Positions 8,170-15,501 of a DNA stretch of 18,211 nt are shown here, piece by piece (within the stretch, counting starts at the first letter, position 1; every line of letters starts with the position of its first letter). Below the pieces are notes generated by a model. It made no database searches and was not told the origin of the DNA. It worked only from the letters and a program-made list of their open reading frames with translations. The stretch is taken from the NCBI GenBank assembly GCA_903901375.1, contig CAIUQV010000164.1, forward strand, positions 1 to 18,211, read 5' to 3'. This DNA is from an uncultured Ignavibacteriota bacterium. Its GTDB lineage: Bacteria > Bacteroidota > Ignavibacteria > Tepidaquicellales > Tepidaquicellaceae. The position numbers and the translations under genes are program-made.

Positions 8170-9414
8170 CTATTTAATTAGGATTGCTATTTTTGTTTCT
8201 TTGTAATTGCCGATAGTTAATTGATATAAATAAATGCCTGATGTAAGATTAGATCCATCGAATGCAGTTTCATAAGAGCCAGGCATTAGTGATTCATTCA
8301 CAAGTATCTTAACTTCATGTCCCATTACGTCATATACCTTTAATTGGACGAGATCCCCGCCAACACCATGCGGGGATGACACCTGGGGTACGGTAAAATT
8401 TATCGTAGTTGTCGGGTTAAATGGGTTCGGATAGTTTTGTCCCAATGAATATGCTGATGGAATTTCAGTACCGATATTTTGTACTTCAACTAATTCCGAA
8501 AGTGGACGACGCCAGACAGAATTTAGTTCAGCACCTGCAAAAATATAATTTCCTACAATTAGTAAAGATCTGACTGAAGCGTTAAAATTCAAACCCTGAT
8601 TAGTATTAATCCAGTTGTTTCCATAATTTGTTGACAAATAGACTCCCGCGGTATCTGAAATAGAGCCTACCAATCCTGCAAAGATATTTTTATTGAAAAC
8701 CGAAAGTGAATAAATACTTTTATTAATTAAGGCAGTTTGAGTCCATGTGATGCCATTGTTTACCGACAAATAAACTCCAAACCCATTAGTACCGCCATAA
8801 ATAAAGTCTCCATAAATCGCGATTGATGTAATCATATTATATAAATAAGACTGACTCCAAGTTGTACCAAAATCTGTAGATGAAAAATAACCATCACCAC
8901 CTGCAAATAGATAAATCTCTTTTTTAGCAATAGCCCAGATAAAACGATTATTTAATGAAGTCTGATTCCAAGTAATACCGTTATTTGAAGATTTAAAAAC
9001 TCCTGCTGCATCTGTACCAGCAAAAATATAATTTCCGCTAACGCAAAAGGAAAGTACATTACGAATATTTGAGCCTGCAAGAATCCAGTTATACCCATTA
9101 TTAGTTGACAGATAGATTCCATTATTAGTCCCCGCATAGATATTATTACCTTGAGCTGCAACTACTGTGACAACTTGATTGTTCAAAGCAGTTTTTATCC
9201 AGTTTTCTCCGTAATTTGTTGAGAAATAAACTCCACTGGTTGTTCCAGCATAAATATAATTTCCGTTTGTACATAAGGAAGATACGAAATCACTTTGAAG
9301 AAGACCATCAGACATCTTCAGCCACTGTCCATTTAAGTTTATTGATATCATCATTATAAACGCTAAAAACAGTATCTTAACTGAAAAGAATCCGGATTTT
9401 ACTTTATTTAGCAT
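8170..9414 (-). CDS. Secreted Asp-box beta-propeller protein with T9SS sorting domain
   Basis: The 414-residue protein is exported to the surface or medium. A signal peptide (about 1-30, hydrophobic core 12-27, ending NGQ) is followed by repeated blades of about 40 residues. Each carries an Asp-box-like S-T/S-N-x-G-x-x-W turn, at about 65-72, 103-110, 142-149, 179-186, 217-224 and 261-268, paired with a Y/F-A-G-T strand. The family resembles BNR/YCF48-like propellers; no catalytic residues are apparent, so a binding or structural role is likelier than a glycosidase. Residues 325-414 are a type A sorting domain (QNYPNPFNP, SGIYLYQL, Lys end) recognised by the T9SS. Residues about 346-356 are an unusual insertion encoded by a GC-rich palindrome. 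The gene follows the lipoprotein gene after 41 bases, so the two may be co-transcribed. Confidence 0.88.
   Translation of the reverse strand: MLNKVKSGFFSVKILFLAFIMMISINLNGQWLKMSDGLLQSDFVSSLCTNGNYIYAGTTSGVYFSTNYGENWIKTALNNQVVTVVAAQGNNIYAGTNNGIYLSTNNGYNWILAGSNIRNVLSFCVSGNYIFAGTDAAGVFKSSNNGITWNQTSLNNRFIWAIAKKEIYLFAGGDGYFSSTDFGTTWSQSYLYNMITSIAIYGDFIYGGTNGFGVYLSVNNGITWTQTALINKSIYSLSVFNKNIFAGLVGSISDTAGVYLSTNYGNNWINTNQGLNFNASVRSLLIVGNYIFAGAELNSVWRRPLSELVEVQNIGTEIPSAYSLGQNYPNPFNPTTTINFTVPQVSSPHGVGGDLVQLKVYDVMGHEVKILVNESLMPGSYETAFDGSNLTSGIYLYQLTIGNYKETKIAILIK
8353..8377. repeat. GC-rich palindrome inserted in frame in the sorting-domain coding region
   Basis: Arms ATCCCCGC (8353-8360) and GCGGGGAT (8370-8377) flank a 9-base loop. 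On the coding strand it is preceded by GTGTC, giving GTGTCATCCCCGC, a pattern seen in dispersed palindromic repeats of many genomes. It encodes about S-S-P-H-G-V-G-G-D. Compared with the sorting domain of the hydrolase at 10820-12862, the chain is about six residues longer at this point. Its G+C is far above the flanks. Confidence 0.7.
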
Positions 9415-9455
9415 AACGATTATAATTATTTATAAATACAAACAGATTCAAACAA

Positions 9456-10460
9456 TTAATAAACTGCGTTGCCTTTTATTGCGTAATAACCTGCCTTATT
9501 ACTCATTCTTGCTGTAATTTTACTTTGTGAATATAATTCAAAATAACAATAATTGGAATCATATTGCGACAAAGGCAAATCACTTCCATAAGGTTCGAGC
9601 GTAGGAAAAACTAAACAGCCATTTTCAGGAAAAATAGTTTTACCTGTCTTCCAGTCGAACTTTCCATCGGGCGGCGGTAATAATGTCGTGTTATTCACCT
9701 TGTCGAGCTTAAGCATAGTAATCAACGGAGTTGTATAACCTGTTATAGTATCGCGATAAACATTGTTGTCGTTGAACACTGTTTTTATAGTAGTAGAAGA
9801 TTGAAGATTTGTAAATGGAATTTTGTAAACATTCTTCATCTTCAGTTTCCAAGCAAGCGGACTTTCGTAAGGATGAGGATAATCAATTTTAACTAATTTT
9901 AGAATAATTGTATCGGTCGGAAGAGTTTCCATATATCCCTTTCCAAACATCTGATATGAATAATTCTGGTAAACCACACCAACGCGATAGTTTTCGGGAA
10001 TGGAAATATTTAAACCGATAAACCCTGCAAGATTATTGTGATAAAATTCCGAAGGTAATAATTTCCTGAAATATCCGGTGAACTTGTCATTTCCGGGATT
10101 CGTAACTGAAGTGTCGTATCCCTGCGGCGGTCTTGCTTCAAGCATCACCTTGCCAGCGCATATCCTTTTATCAGCAGTATTTACATCACACTGCACCCAT
10201 ACTTCAAGCGGCTGCGTACTTTCAATTATTGAATTCGCCATCAGATAAGTAGTCATTGTATCTCTGTAATACTCCAGGAATGAGCGTCTGTAAAGAGTAT
10301 CAACGAAGTAATACGAGTCGGAATAATCCCACGCATATAAAATGAAGTTATCAGGAGGAAGCGGGGTACCACTATTTGTCACCGTATTCTCGCACGAAGA
10401 CAATGCGATGAAAAATGAAAAAATGCTTACTAATACTAAAATGCTTTTAATTGCTTTCAT
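9456..10460 (-). CDS. Lipoprotein of unknown function
   Basis: The 334-residue protein has a lipoprotein signal: a hydrophobic core at 7-20 and lipobox L-S-S-C with the lipidated cysteine at 23. The next residues are E-N, so surface or outer-membrane placement is plausible. The mature chain is rich in Tyr, Thr, Asn and Pro and looks like a beta-sandwich. A pair of repeated themes, PLPPDNFILY near 34-43 and LPPPDGKF in the second half, gives no family. I do not recognise it. It begins after the two-terminator gap and is followed 41 bases later by the T9SS propeller gene, suggesting a two-gene cell-surface unit. ATG start with no clear Shine-Dalgarno. Confidence 0.75.
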   Translation of the reverse strand: MKAIKSILVLVSIFSFFIALSSCENTVTNSGTPLPPDNFILYAWDYSDSYYFVDTLYRRSFLEYYRDTMTTYLMANSIIESTQPLEVWVQCDVNTADKRICAGKVMLEARPPQGYDTSVTNPGNDKFTGYFRKLLPSEFYHNNLAGFIGLNISIPENYRVGVVYQNYSYQMFGKGYMETLPTDTIILKLVKIDYPHPYESPLAWKLKMKNVYKIPFTNLQSSTTIKTVFNDNNVYRDTITGYTTPLITMLKLDKVNNTTLLPPPDGKFDWKTGKTIFPENGCLVFPTLEPYGSDLPLSQYDSNYCYFELYSQSKITARMSNKAGYYAIKGNAVY

Positions 10461-10595
10461 TCGATTATTTTTTAGACATTTGGGAAAATTAGTATGCTAT
10501 ACCTTTATTTAACTCCTGATTTTTATTTTATTAAATTTCGACAATTAAACACAATTAAACAAGTTAAAAATTTATAAAAATGAATTAATAAAAAA

Positions 10596-10621
10596 GCGGC
10601 AGAACTATTGAGTTCTGCCGC
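10596..10621 (-). terminator. Second Rho-independent terminator, upstream of the lipoprotein gene
   Basis: Eleven-base perfect arms 10596-10606 and 10611-10621 (GCGGCAGAACT / AGTTCTGCCGC) surround a 4-base loop. On the minus strand the stem is followed by TTTTTT. On the plus strand it is followed by CTTACC, so it works in the minus direction only. It is the strongest hairpin in the window, yet the hydrolase transcript upstream already has its own terminator. Confidence 0.88.
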
Positions 10622-10783
10622 CTTACCCAAGGGAGTTAATGCTAAAAAGATATAATCCCCACATTTCTACATTAATCCCAAATTACCCCTTACTTATTCA
10701 AAACACTTATGACTGCAAACATTGTGAGTGCAGATTAAAATCAAATTTTATTTATAACAATCTAAACTTAAGAGTATAAATGA
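10596..10783 (-). ncRNA. Possible small RNA between two tandem terminators
   Basis: About 160 bases of non-coding DNA lie between the hydrolase terminator and a second strong minus-strand terminator. A second terminator has no obvious target unless a transcript starts between the two. On the minus strand the region shows a small stem (CTGCA 10729-10733 with TGCAG 10713-10717) and then G-rich runs before the terminator. No clear promoter was seen. Read-through control is the alternative. Confidence 0.25.
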
Positions 10784-10808
10784 AAAAGCCGGTAATTAAC
10801 CGGCTTTT
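10784..10808 (-). terminator. Rho-independent terminator of the hydrolase/glycan operon
   Basis: Ten-base arms 10784-10793 and 10799-10808 (AAAAGCCGGT / ACCGGCTTTT) surround a 5-base loop. On the minus strand it ends in GGCTTTTTC. It lies 11 bases after the hydrolase stop and probably closes the transcript that begins near 18128 or at wecB. Confidence 0.88.
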
Positions 10809-10819
10809 CTGTATTAAAA

Positions 10820-12862
10820 TTATTTTATTAATGTCATTTTCTTAACGTCAGTATAACTTCCTGCGGATATTTTATAGAAGTAGATACCGCTTGAAAGTGC
10901 TGATGCATCGAATGATACATTATGGTTACCACTATTCATATTGCCATTGATAAGAGTTGCAACTTCTTTACCTGTAATATCGAATACCTTCAGCATAACG
11001 TTTCCAACAAAACTCTCCGGTAATGAGAACTTAATGTTAGTAACAGGATTGAACGGATTCGGATAATTCTGCGATAACTCAAATTTAACAGCAGAGACGG
11101 TTCCCTCTTCAGTTGAAGCCAACGGACTGAAAGGAGCTGTACCGATAATCGGGAAATCTATGTATGAGTTTGAGCTCAAATAAATTTTATTAGTATAACT
11201 GTTCATAACAGGTAATACAAAAGGATTCGTTCCGAGGAACGGATAGTTCCAGCGCTGGTCGAGGTTAGTCATAATAACTCTAATCTTGCTTCCTGCCTGG
11301 AAAATATGTGCGTGAGAATTACCAGTGATTGTTACCTGCTTACGCTTCTTATTATCTTTTCTGTAAGTGGCAGTGATAGTGGTAATAAATTTTGAGACAC
11401 CAGTACTGCTGACTTCGTAAATCTGAAAATTGAACTGTGAGACAGCATTATTTGAGATAAAATCGAGTTTCATATTCGGAGTACCAAACAATTTCATCTG
11501 AGCCGGAAGCGGATTTGATTCGAATACAGTAGAATCCTTTTTAAAGTTAGTAGTAAATCTTGTTCCTTTGAATTCATCGTCAACAATCTGAGTCATGTTG
11601 TATGAGTTCTTTATTGTACTTGTAAGCGAATATGTTTGAGTCTGATTCGGATTAACTGTTTTAAGTAACTTTTTATTTGTGTTAAAATAGAGTCTCATCG
11701 TTGAAGAACCTGCAGGAGGATAAACATCAGAACTATCGTGTACGAATGACCACATATTCCCGTTTTCGGGGAAACTTGTGAATGCATAATGATATTTCGG
11801 ACGAGTTAATAAATCAGCAAGTCCAGGATAGTATGAACTTGGGAACAAATAGTATAAGAACCACTCATTGAAAAAGTTCATATGCCACTGGTCTTCGGTA
11901 GGTGACGTGTCACCACCATGGCCTGTAACTGCTCCAAAATAGTAACGTACAGGAGCTTTCATAACAGGAATACCATTAATGTTCCCGAGACAGTTAAAGA
12001 ACATATCCTGCCACGAATTTTCAAGCACGATAGGAACTTTATTGTTTGCGATAATATTACTGAAATCACGATTTAAAGGAAGCCATCTTGCAAGACTGTC
12101 ATATTTATCCACCTGATTTGAATATACCCAGTTAGACATTCTGTCAACTGTTTTTGAATATCTTGCAGTATCAGGAGTGTATTCGATAGTCCATAATAAA
12201 GACATTTTGATGGAACCGTTTTCAATCCAGCTTGTGGCAAAATCGGGTGAAGCGACGGCAGATATAATAGCTCTAACGTTCATACCCATAGATGCAGCCA
12301 TGTATGGAAGCATACCTCCCTGCGAGCCGCCCATAATTAAGACGTTAGCAGTATCGGAGCCGGTAACGGTATTATCATGCTTTACGTAATTAACGAATTC
12401 TATTAAATCCTGAGCTTCAGTTCTGCTTATAAGTTCAGAAAGACCACCGGAATTTCCCTGTCCACGGACGCTGAATGTGTAAACAACATATCCGTAATTT
12501 GCCTGAGCAGATGCAAAACCCTCAAGAGTTTCTTTTCTGTCACCATAACCATGAACCATTATTACAACCGGATAGCCGTTTGGCAGATACGGGTTTGGTG
12601 TAGAAGGATAAAACTTTGAAGCATCGAGCTGTACATTATCTCTCAATGTTAGAAAGAAATCCTGTTTTATAGTTGATAATGGATTATCCCTGACAATATT
12701 ATTCTTCTCATCGAGAATCTTAATAAGATTAGGTAATTGCGGCAACTTATAGCTTTCAGTTCTGCTATTTTTAACAAAGTCCTGAGCAAATGCTGAACCT
12801 GTTAAAGCAATAACGAAAACAGCTGCAAGAACTAAAGTGTAGATATTAACCTTTGTTTTCAT
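10820..12862 (-). CDS. Secreted CocE/NonD-type alpha/beta hydrolase with T9SS sorting domain
   Basis: This is an extracellular serine hydrolase of 680 residues. A signal peptide (1-27, cleavage after AFA-Q) precedes an alpha/beta-hydrolase core of the CocE/X-Pro dipeptidyl-peptidase (S15) group. The oxyanion strand is IMVHGYGD (101-108), the nucleophile elbow GGSQGG with Ser180, the probable acid Asp286 in SWQDMF, and the probable His315 in TGHGGD. A beta-rich region (about 370-575) matches the jelly-roll C-terminal domain of the group. Residues 595-680 are a type A T9SS tail (QNYPNPFNP, SSGIYFYKI, Lys end). Members cleave acyl esters or N-terminal dipeptides; the substrate here is unknown. 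It begins 12 bases after the wecB stop, so it is probably co-transcribed with the glycan genes. Trimming or deacylating the exported glycan is a possible but untested role. Confidence 0.88.
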   Translation of the reverse strand: MKTKVNIYTLVLAAVFVIALTGSAFAQDFVKNSRTESYKLPQLPNLIKILDEKNNIVRDNPLSTIKQDFFLTLRDNVQLDASKFYPSTPNPYLPNGYPVVIMVHGYGDRKETLEGFASAQANYGYVVYTFSVRGQGNSGGLSELISRTEAQDLIEFVNYVKHDNTVTGSDTANVLIMGGSQGGMLPYMAASMGMNVRAIISAVASPDFATSWIENGSIKMSLLWTIEYTPDTARYSKTVDRMSNWVYSNQVDKYDSLARWLPLNRDFSNIIANNKVPIVLENSWQDMFFNCLGNINGIPVMKAPVRYYFGAVTGHGGDTSPTEDQWHMNFFNEWFLYYLFPSSYYPGLADLLTRPKYHYAFTSFPENGNMWSFVHDSSDVYPPAGSSTMRLYFNTNKKLLKTVNPNQTQTYSLTSTIKNSYNMTQIVDDEFKGTRFTTNFKKDSTVFESNPLPAQMKLFGTPNMKLDFISNNAVSQFNFQIYEVSSTGVSKFITTITATYRKDNKKRKQVTITGNSHAHIFQAGSKIRVIMTNLDQRWNYPFLGTNPFVLPVMNSYTNKIYLSSNSYIDFPIIGTAPFSPLASTEEGTVSAVKFELSQNYPNPFNPVTNIKFSLPESFVGNVMLKVFDITGKEVATLINGNMNSGNHNVSFDASALSSGIYFYKISAGSYTDVKKMTLIK

Positions 12863-12874
12863 AATTCAGTTTAT

Positions 12875-13996
12875 TTAATTTTTATAATAGTTTTTTAATA
12901 ATTCATAGATTTTAACACTCGTGTCACCATACCCGAATGTATAATCGAATTCCTTATCAACGTTATTCTTATAGTATTCAGCATAATCTATAAATCCTGA
13001 TACTTCATTATAATCAAAATTTAACAACTTGGCATTTTTGTCCAGTACTTCAGGTCTTTCAGTAACTTTCCTCATAATACCACAAGGGATATTAAAGAAA
13101 AGAGTTTCTTCCTGCAAACCACCGGAATCAGAAATCACTGTATGAGCATTTCTAACCATTCCGAGCATCTGGAAATAATCATTCACGGGGTCGCTGATTA
13201 TAAGGTTTTCGTGTGTTCCACCTTCGAGACCTGCGGCAAAACTTTTCCTGATAGCCGGATTAGGATGGAGAAGATGAATAATCTTACGACCTGTTTTATT
13301 TTCTTTAAGTAATTTATTAAGAACAAAAGAATAATCCTGTACTTTATCCCAGTTTTCTCTTCTGTGAAGAGTACTTAATATATAGTCTTTTTCAGGATAT
13401 TCTGTAATTTTATTTTCATTTAATAATGTAACGATAGCATCGTTGATAGTATTACCAACGATGTGACACTTTTCTTTGTTTACACCTTCTCTAAGCAAGT
13501 TACCGTAACTGATTTCAGTCGGGCAGAAATTTAAGCTTGATATTCTGCCAATTGATTCTCTGAAAAACTCTTCGGGGAAAGGATTTAACTGGTCGAAAGT
13601 TCTTAAGCCTGCTTCAACGTGAAATACAGGAATCTGATTCAGGAATCCCCATATTGCACCTGTGTATGCAGAAGCAGTATCTCCCTGAACAACAACACCT
13701 GAAATATCGGATGCCTTGAGACCGGATTCTGCTTTAACAAACTGTCTGTTTAAGTCCTGCAATAAATGGGCAACAAATAGTTCAAGGTCAGCACTTCTGT
13801 TAGGAATTTCTTCTGCTGTCATATCAAATTTCAGGTCAAGATACGAAAGTATATCTTCAGAAATAGTCTGCTGCGCAGAATTAAAAAGTATCGGATTAAA
13901 CTCATTGGATTTTTTTAACTCACGGTATAAAACAAATAGTTTTATAATCTCCGGTCTTGTACCTAAAACGATTAAAATATTATTTTTGTCAGCCAT
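12875..13996 (-). CDS. wecB: UDP-N-acetylglucosamine 2-epimerase, non-hydrolysing (WecB)
   Basis: This cytoplasmic enzyme interconverts UDP-GlcNAc and UDP-ManNAc, giving the sugar donor for ManNAc-containing surface glycans. The 373 residues match the family length. Landmarks are GTRPEIIK (12-19), QGDT with Asp106, HVEAGLRT with Glu128 (126-133), PFPEE (139-143), GNTINDA (181-187), HRREN with His211 and SDSGGLQEE (289-297). The usual GQH after the third strand reads AQQ (41-43), and INR after PFPEE is FFR, so it is a somewhat divergent member. It lies 102 bases after the second glycosyltransferase half-gene; that gap has only a weak hairpin. It is followed 12 bases later by the secreted hydrolase. 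E. coli wecB was first found as nfrC, needed with nfrA and nfrB for the phage N4 receptor glycan, which fits these neighbours. Confidence 0.93.
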   Translation of the reverse strand: MADKNNILIVLGTRPEIIKLFVLYRELKKSNEFNPILFNSAQQTISEDILSYLDLKFDMTAEEIPNRSADLELFVAHLLQDLNRQFVKAESGLKASDISGVVVQGDTASAYTGAIWGFLNQIPVFHVEAGLRTFDQLNPFPEEFFRESIGRISSLNFCPTEISYGNLLREGVNKEKCHIVGNTINDAIVTLLNENKITEYPEKDYILSTLHRRENWDKVQDYSFVLNKLLKENKTGRKIIHLLHPNPAIRKSFAAGLEGGTHENLIISDPVNDYFQMLGMVRNAHTVISDSGGLQEETLFFNIPCGIMRKVTERPEVLDKNAKLLNFDYNEVSGFIDYAEYYKNNVDKEFDYTFGYGDTSVKIYELLKNYYKN

Positions 13997-14098
13997 TAAC
14001 TGTATATCTTATATTTAATTTTTCAAAAATTTGCAAAACATGTTCTTAAACAACAATCTTTACGTCTAATTGTTGAGTTTATTAACTTTAATAATCTA

Positions 14099-15472
14099 TT
14101 AGTAGTGAGTGGTAGAGTCCCAGACTACTTTTGTTTTTGATTTAGTATTTTTGTAAACGTTTACCGATCTTGCGATTGCAAAGAAATTGATAATCGTATC
14201 AAGCGGAAGCCTAAAAATACTGAAGAATGCGTATTTAAAACCGTACCAGTTGTAAGTGAACACAAACCTGTGAGACAATCTTGAAATCATAAAGAAAAGA
14301 TTTGCAATCATAAGCCACCATAAAACTGAACTATGTCTGACGAGCGAAGTAACGTGCGGCCAATTAAATACTTTAGCAATTACAGAATACAAGAGGTAAA
14401 TGATAACGATGTTTGAAAGAAAAGCACTAAAGAAACTGAAAATAGATTTTCTATCCCTGAAGAGAAAATACTTTGTAGAAGTATTACCAGACCATTTGTG
14501 TGCTTTCCAGTTCTGGAATACAATACCGGCAACCCATCTTGACCTTTGTTTCACAGAAGACCAGAATGTATTCGGAAAGAATTCTGCGGTAGCGATTCTG
14601 GATGCTTCGTCATCTTTATCGAGTTTAACGTTGAAAAATCCTGTCTTGAACCCAAGCTGATAGAACCTGAAACCGAGTTCATAATCTTCTGTCAGATTTG
14701 CATCATTGAAAAGACCTTCTTTCTTTTCTTTCGGGCGAAGAGTGATTGCTCCATGAGGAACGATTTTCGATTTAGGTTTTTCATCGTCAAGTTTTTCTTC
14801 AATCTGTTTAAGTCTGCCTTCAACAGCTGAAGAACTAACGACTTTCTGTTCTGAATATAATGAAGATATACTATTCTTAATATCTTTAATCTGTTCGTCA
14901 ATTCTTTCCAGTTTATCTTTAACAATATTTTCTTTTACTTCAGGTTTTGAGGTTTCTTCGTAAAAACTATCATAAAGCTTCTTATGAAGATCAGTATCGG
15001 TAGATTCTATTTTGCTCTCAAGTTTTTTGAAAGCTTCATTTACTTTATCATCGAATTTCTGTTCTGCAGCAGGTTTATCAGAAGTCTGAGAATTAAGGCT
15101 GTTAATTTTTGCTTCAATTTCTGCGAGAGCAGCAGTCAATTCCTGATGTGTTTCCAAATCGCTGATATTACCAACGAGAGCTTCTTTTTTAACAGATGCA
15201 CTGACACTGCTCATCTCCGGAGTTCTTGTCTTAACCTCTGAAGAGAACTGTTTAATGTTCTGATTTACACCTTCTAATTTAGTACTGACCGGTGAAACAT
15301 CTTTCTGAGTATTAGGAGCATTAAGAAATTCTGGAATTTTGTTTTCGTAAAGATTACGAATTCTATTTTCAATTTCCTTTATCTTATCGTCAATTGACTG
15401 CGAATTATTCAAATATCCATTTGAATAATCGTTTTCGTCGTGAAAGATATCTTGATTTTCTGTTGGAGACAT
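14099..15472 (-). CDS. C-terminal half of an NfrB-type glycosyltransferase, with N-terminal coiled coil
   Basis: The 457-residue protein carries only the second half of a membrane GT2 synthase. Residues 1-235 are hydrophilic and mostly coiled coil. A unit of the form I-K-x-I-x-x-x-I-x-x-L-Y occurs at 31-42 and again at 195-206. From about 253 the NfrB pattern begins: LTEDYELGFRF (260-270, the TED motif), TAEFFP (295-300), KQRSRW (308-313, the QxxRW motif), GIVFQNW and RDRK (339-342). About three membrane segments follow (about 345-367, 383-400, 411-432). The donor-binding DxD-like half is absent and is encoded by the gene just upstream, 29 bases away. The C-terminal c-di-GMP-binding MshEN domain of E. 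coli NfrB is not evident. ATG start; an AAAGGG lies 12 bases upstream, rather far. Probable role: acceptor/catalytic half of a split glycan synthase, assembled at the inner membrane. Confidence 0.85.
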   Translation of the reverse strand: MSPTENQDIFHDENDYSNGYLNNSQSIDDKIKEIENRIRNLYENKIPEFLNAPNTQKDVSPVSTKLEGVNQNIKQFSSEVKTRTPEMSSVSASVKKEALVGNISDLETHQELTAALAEIEAKINSLNSQTSDKPAAEQKFDDKVNEAFKKLESKIESTDTDLHKKLYDSFYEETSKPEVKENIVKDKLERIDEQIKDIKNSISSLYSEQKVVSSSAVEGRLKQIEEKLDDEKPKSKIVPHGAITLRPKEKKEGLFNDANLTEDYELGFRFYQLGFKTGFFNVKLDKDDEASRIATAEFFPNTFWSSVKQRSRWVAGIVFQNWKAHKWSGNTSTKYFLFRDRKSIFSFFSAFLSNIVIIYLLYSVIAKVFNWPHVTSLVRHSSVLWWLMIANLFFMISRLSHRFVFTYNWYGFKYAFFSIFRLPLDTIINFFAIARSVNVYKNTKSKTKVVWDSTTHY

Positions 15473-15480
15473 ATTGTTAA

Positions 15481-15501
15481 TTTACCCTTTCTTATTAAAC
15501 T
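15481..15501 (-). promoter_or_regulatory. Leader upstream of the second glycosyltransferase half, shared with the operon's first gene
   Basis: This 21-base stretch matches 18131-18151 at 18 of 21 positions, including AAAGGGTA. In both places it lies just before a start codon of the same gene cluster. It fills most of the 29-base gap between the two glycosyltransferase genes and includes the probable ribosome-binding site (AAAGGG, 15485-15490), 12 bases from the ATG. Confidence 0.5.

Larger units (their letters stand above)
10461..10819. other. Intergenic gap of 359 bases with two tandem terminators
   Basis: It lies between the hydrolase stop (10820) and the lipoprotein start (10460). It holds a terminator at 10784-10808, a possible small RNA region, a second terminator at 10596-10621, and a perfect 10-base tandem duplication (ACAATTAAAC at 10541-10550 and 10551-10560) in the probable promoter region of the lipoprotein gene. 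No reading frame longer than a dozen or so codons with a credible start was seen. Confidence 0.7.

Noticed and set aside
13716..14018. Plus-strand reading frame of 100 codons antisense to the wecB start
   Set aside because: Shadow of the wecB codons; composition and motifs belong to the minus strand.
14008..14036. TTGCAA-17-TATAAG as a promoter for wecB
   Set aside because: It would leave only about five bases of leader before the ATG, and such matches are common in this AT-rich gap.
14051..14075. Hairpin (CAACAAT / ATTGTTG) between the second synthase half and wecB as a terminator
   Set aside because: Seven-base, AT-rich stem with an 11-base loop and only three T residues after it; too weak to break the operon with confidence.
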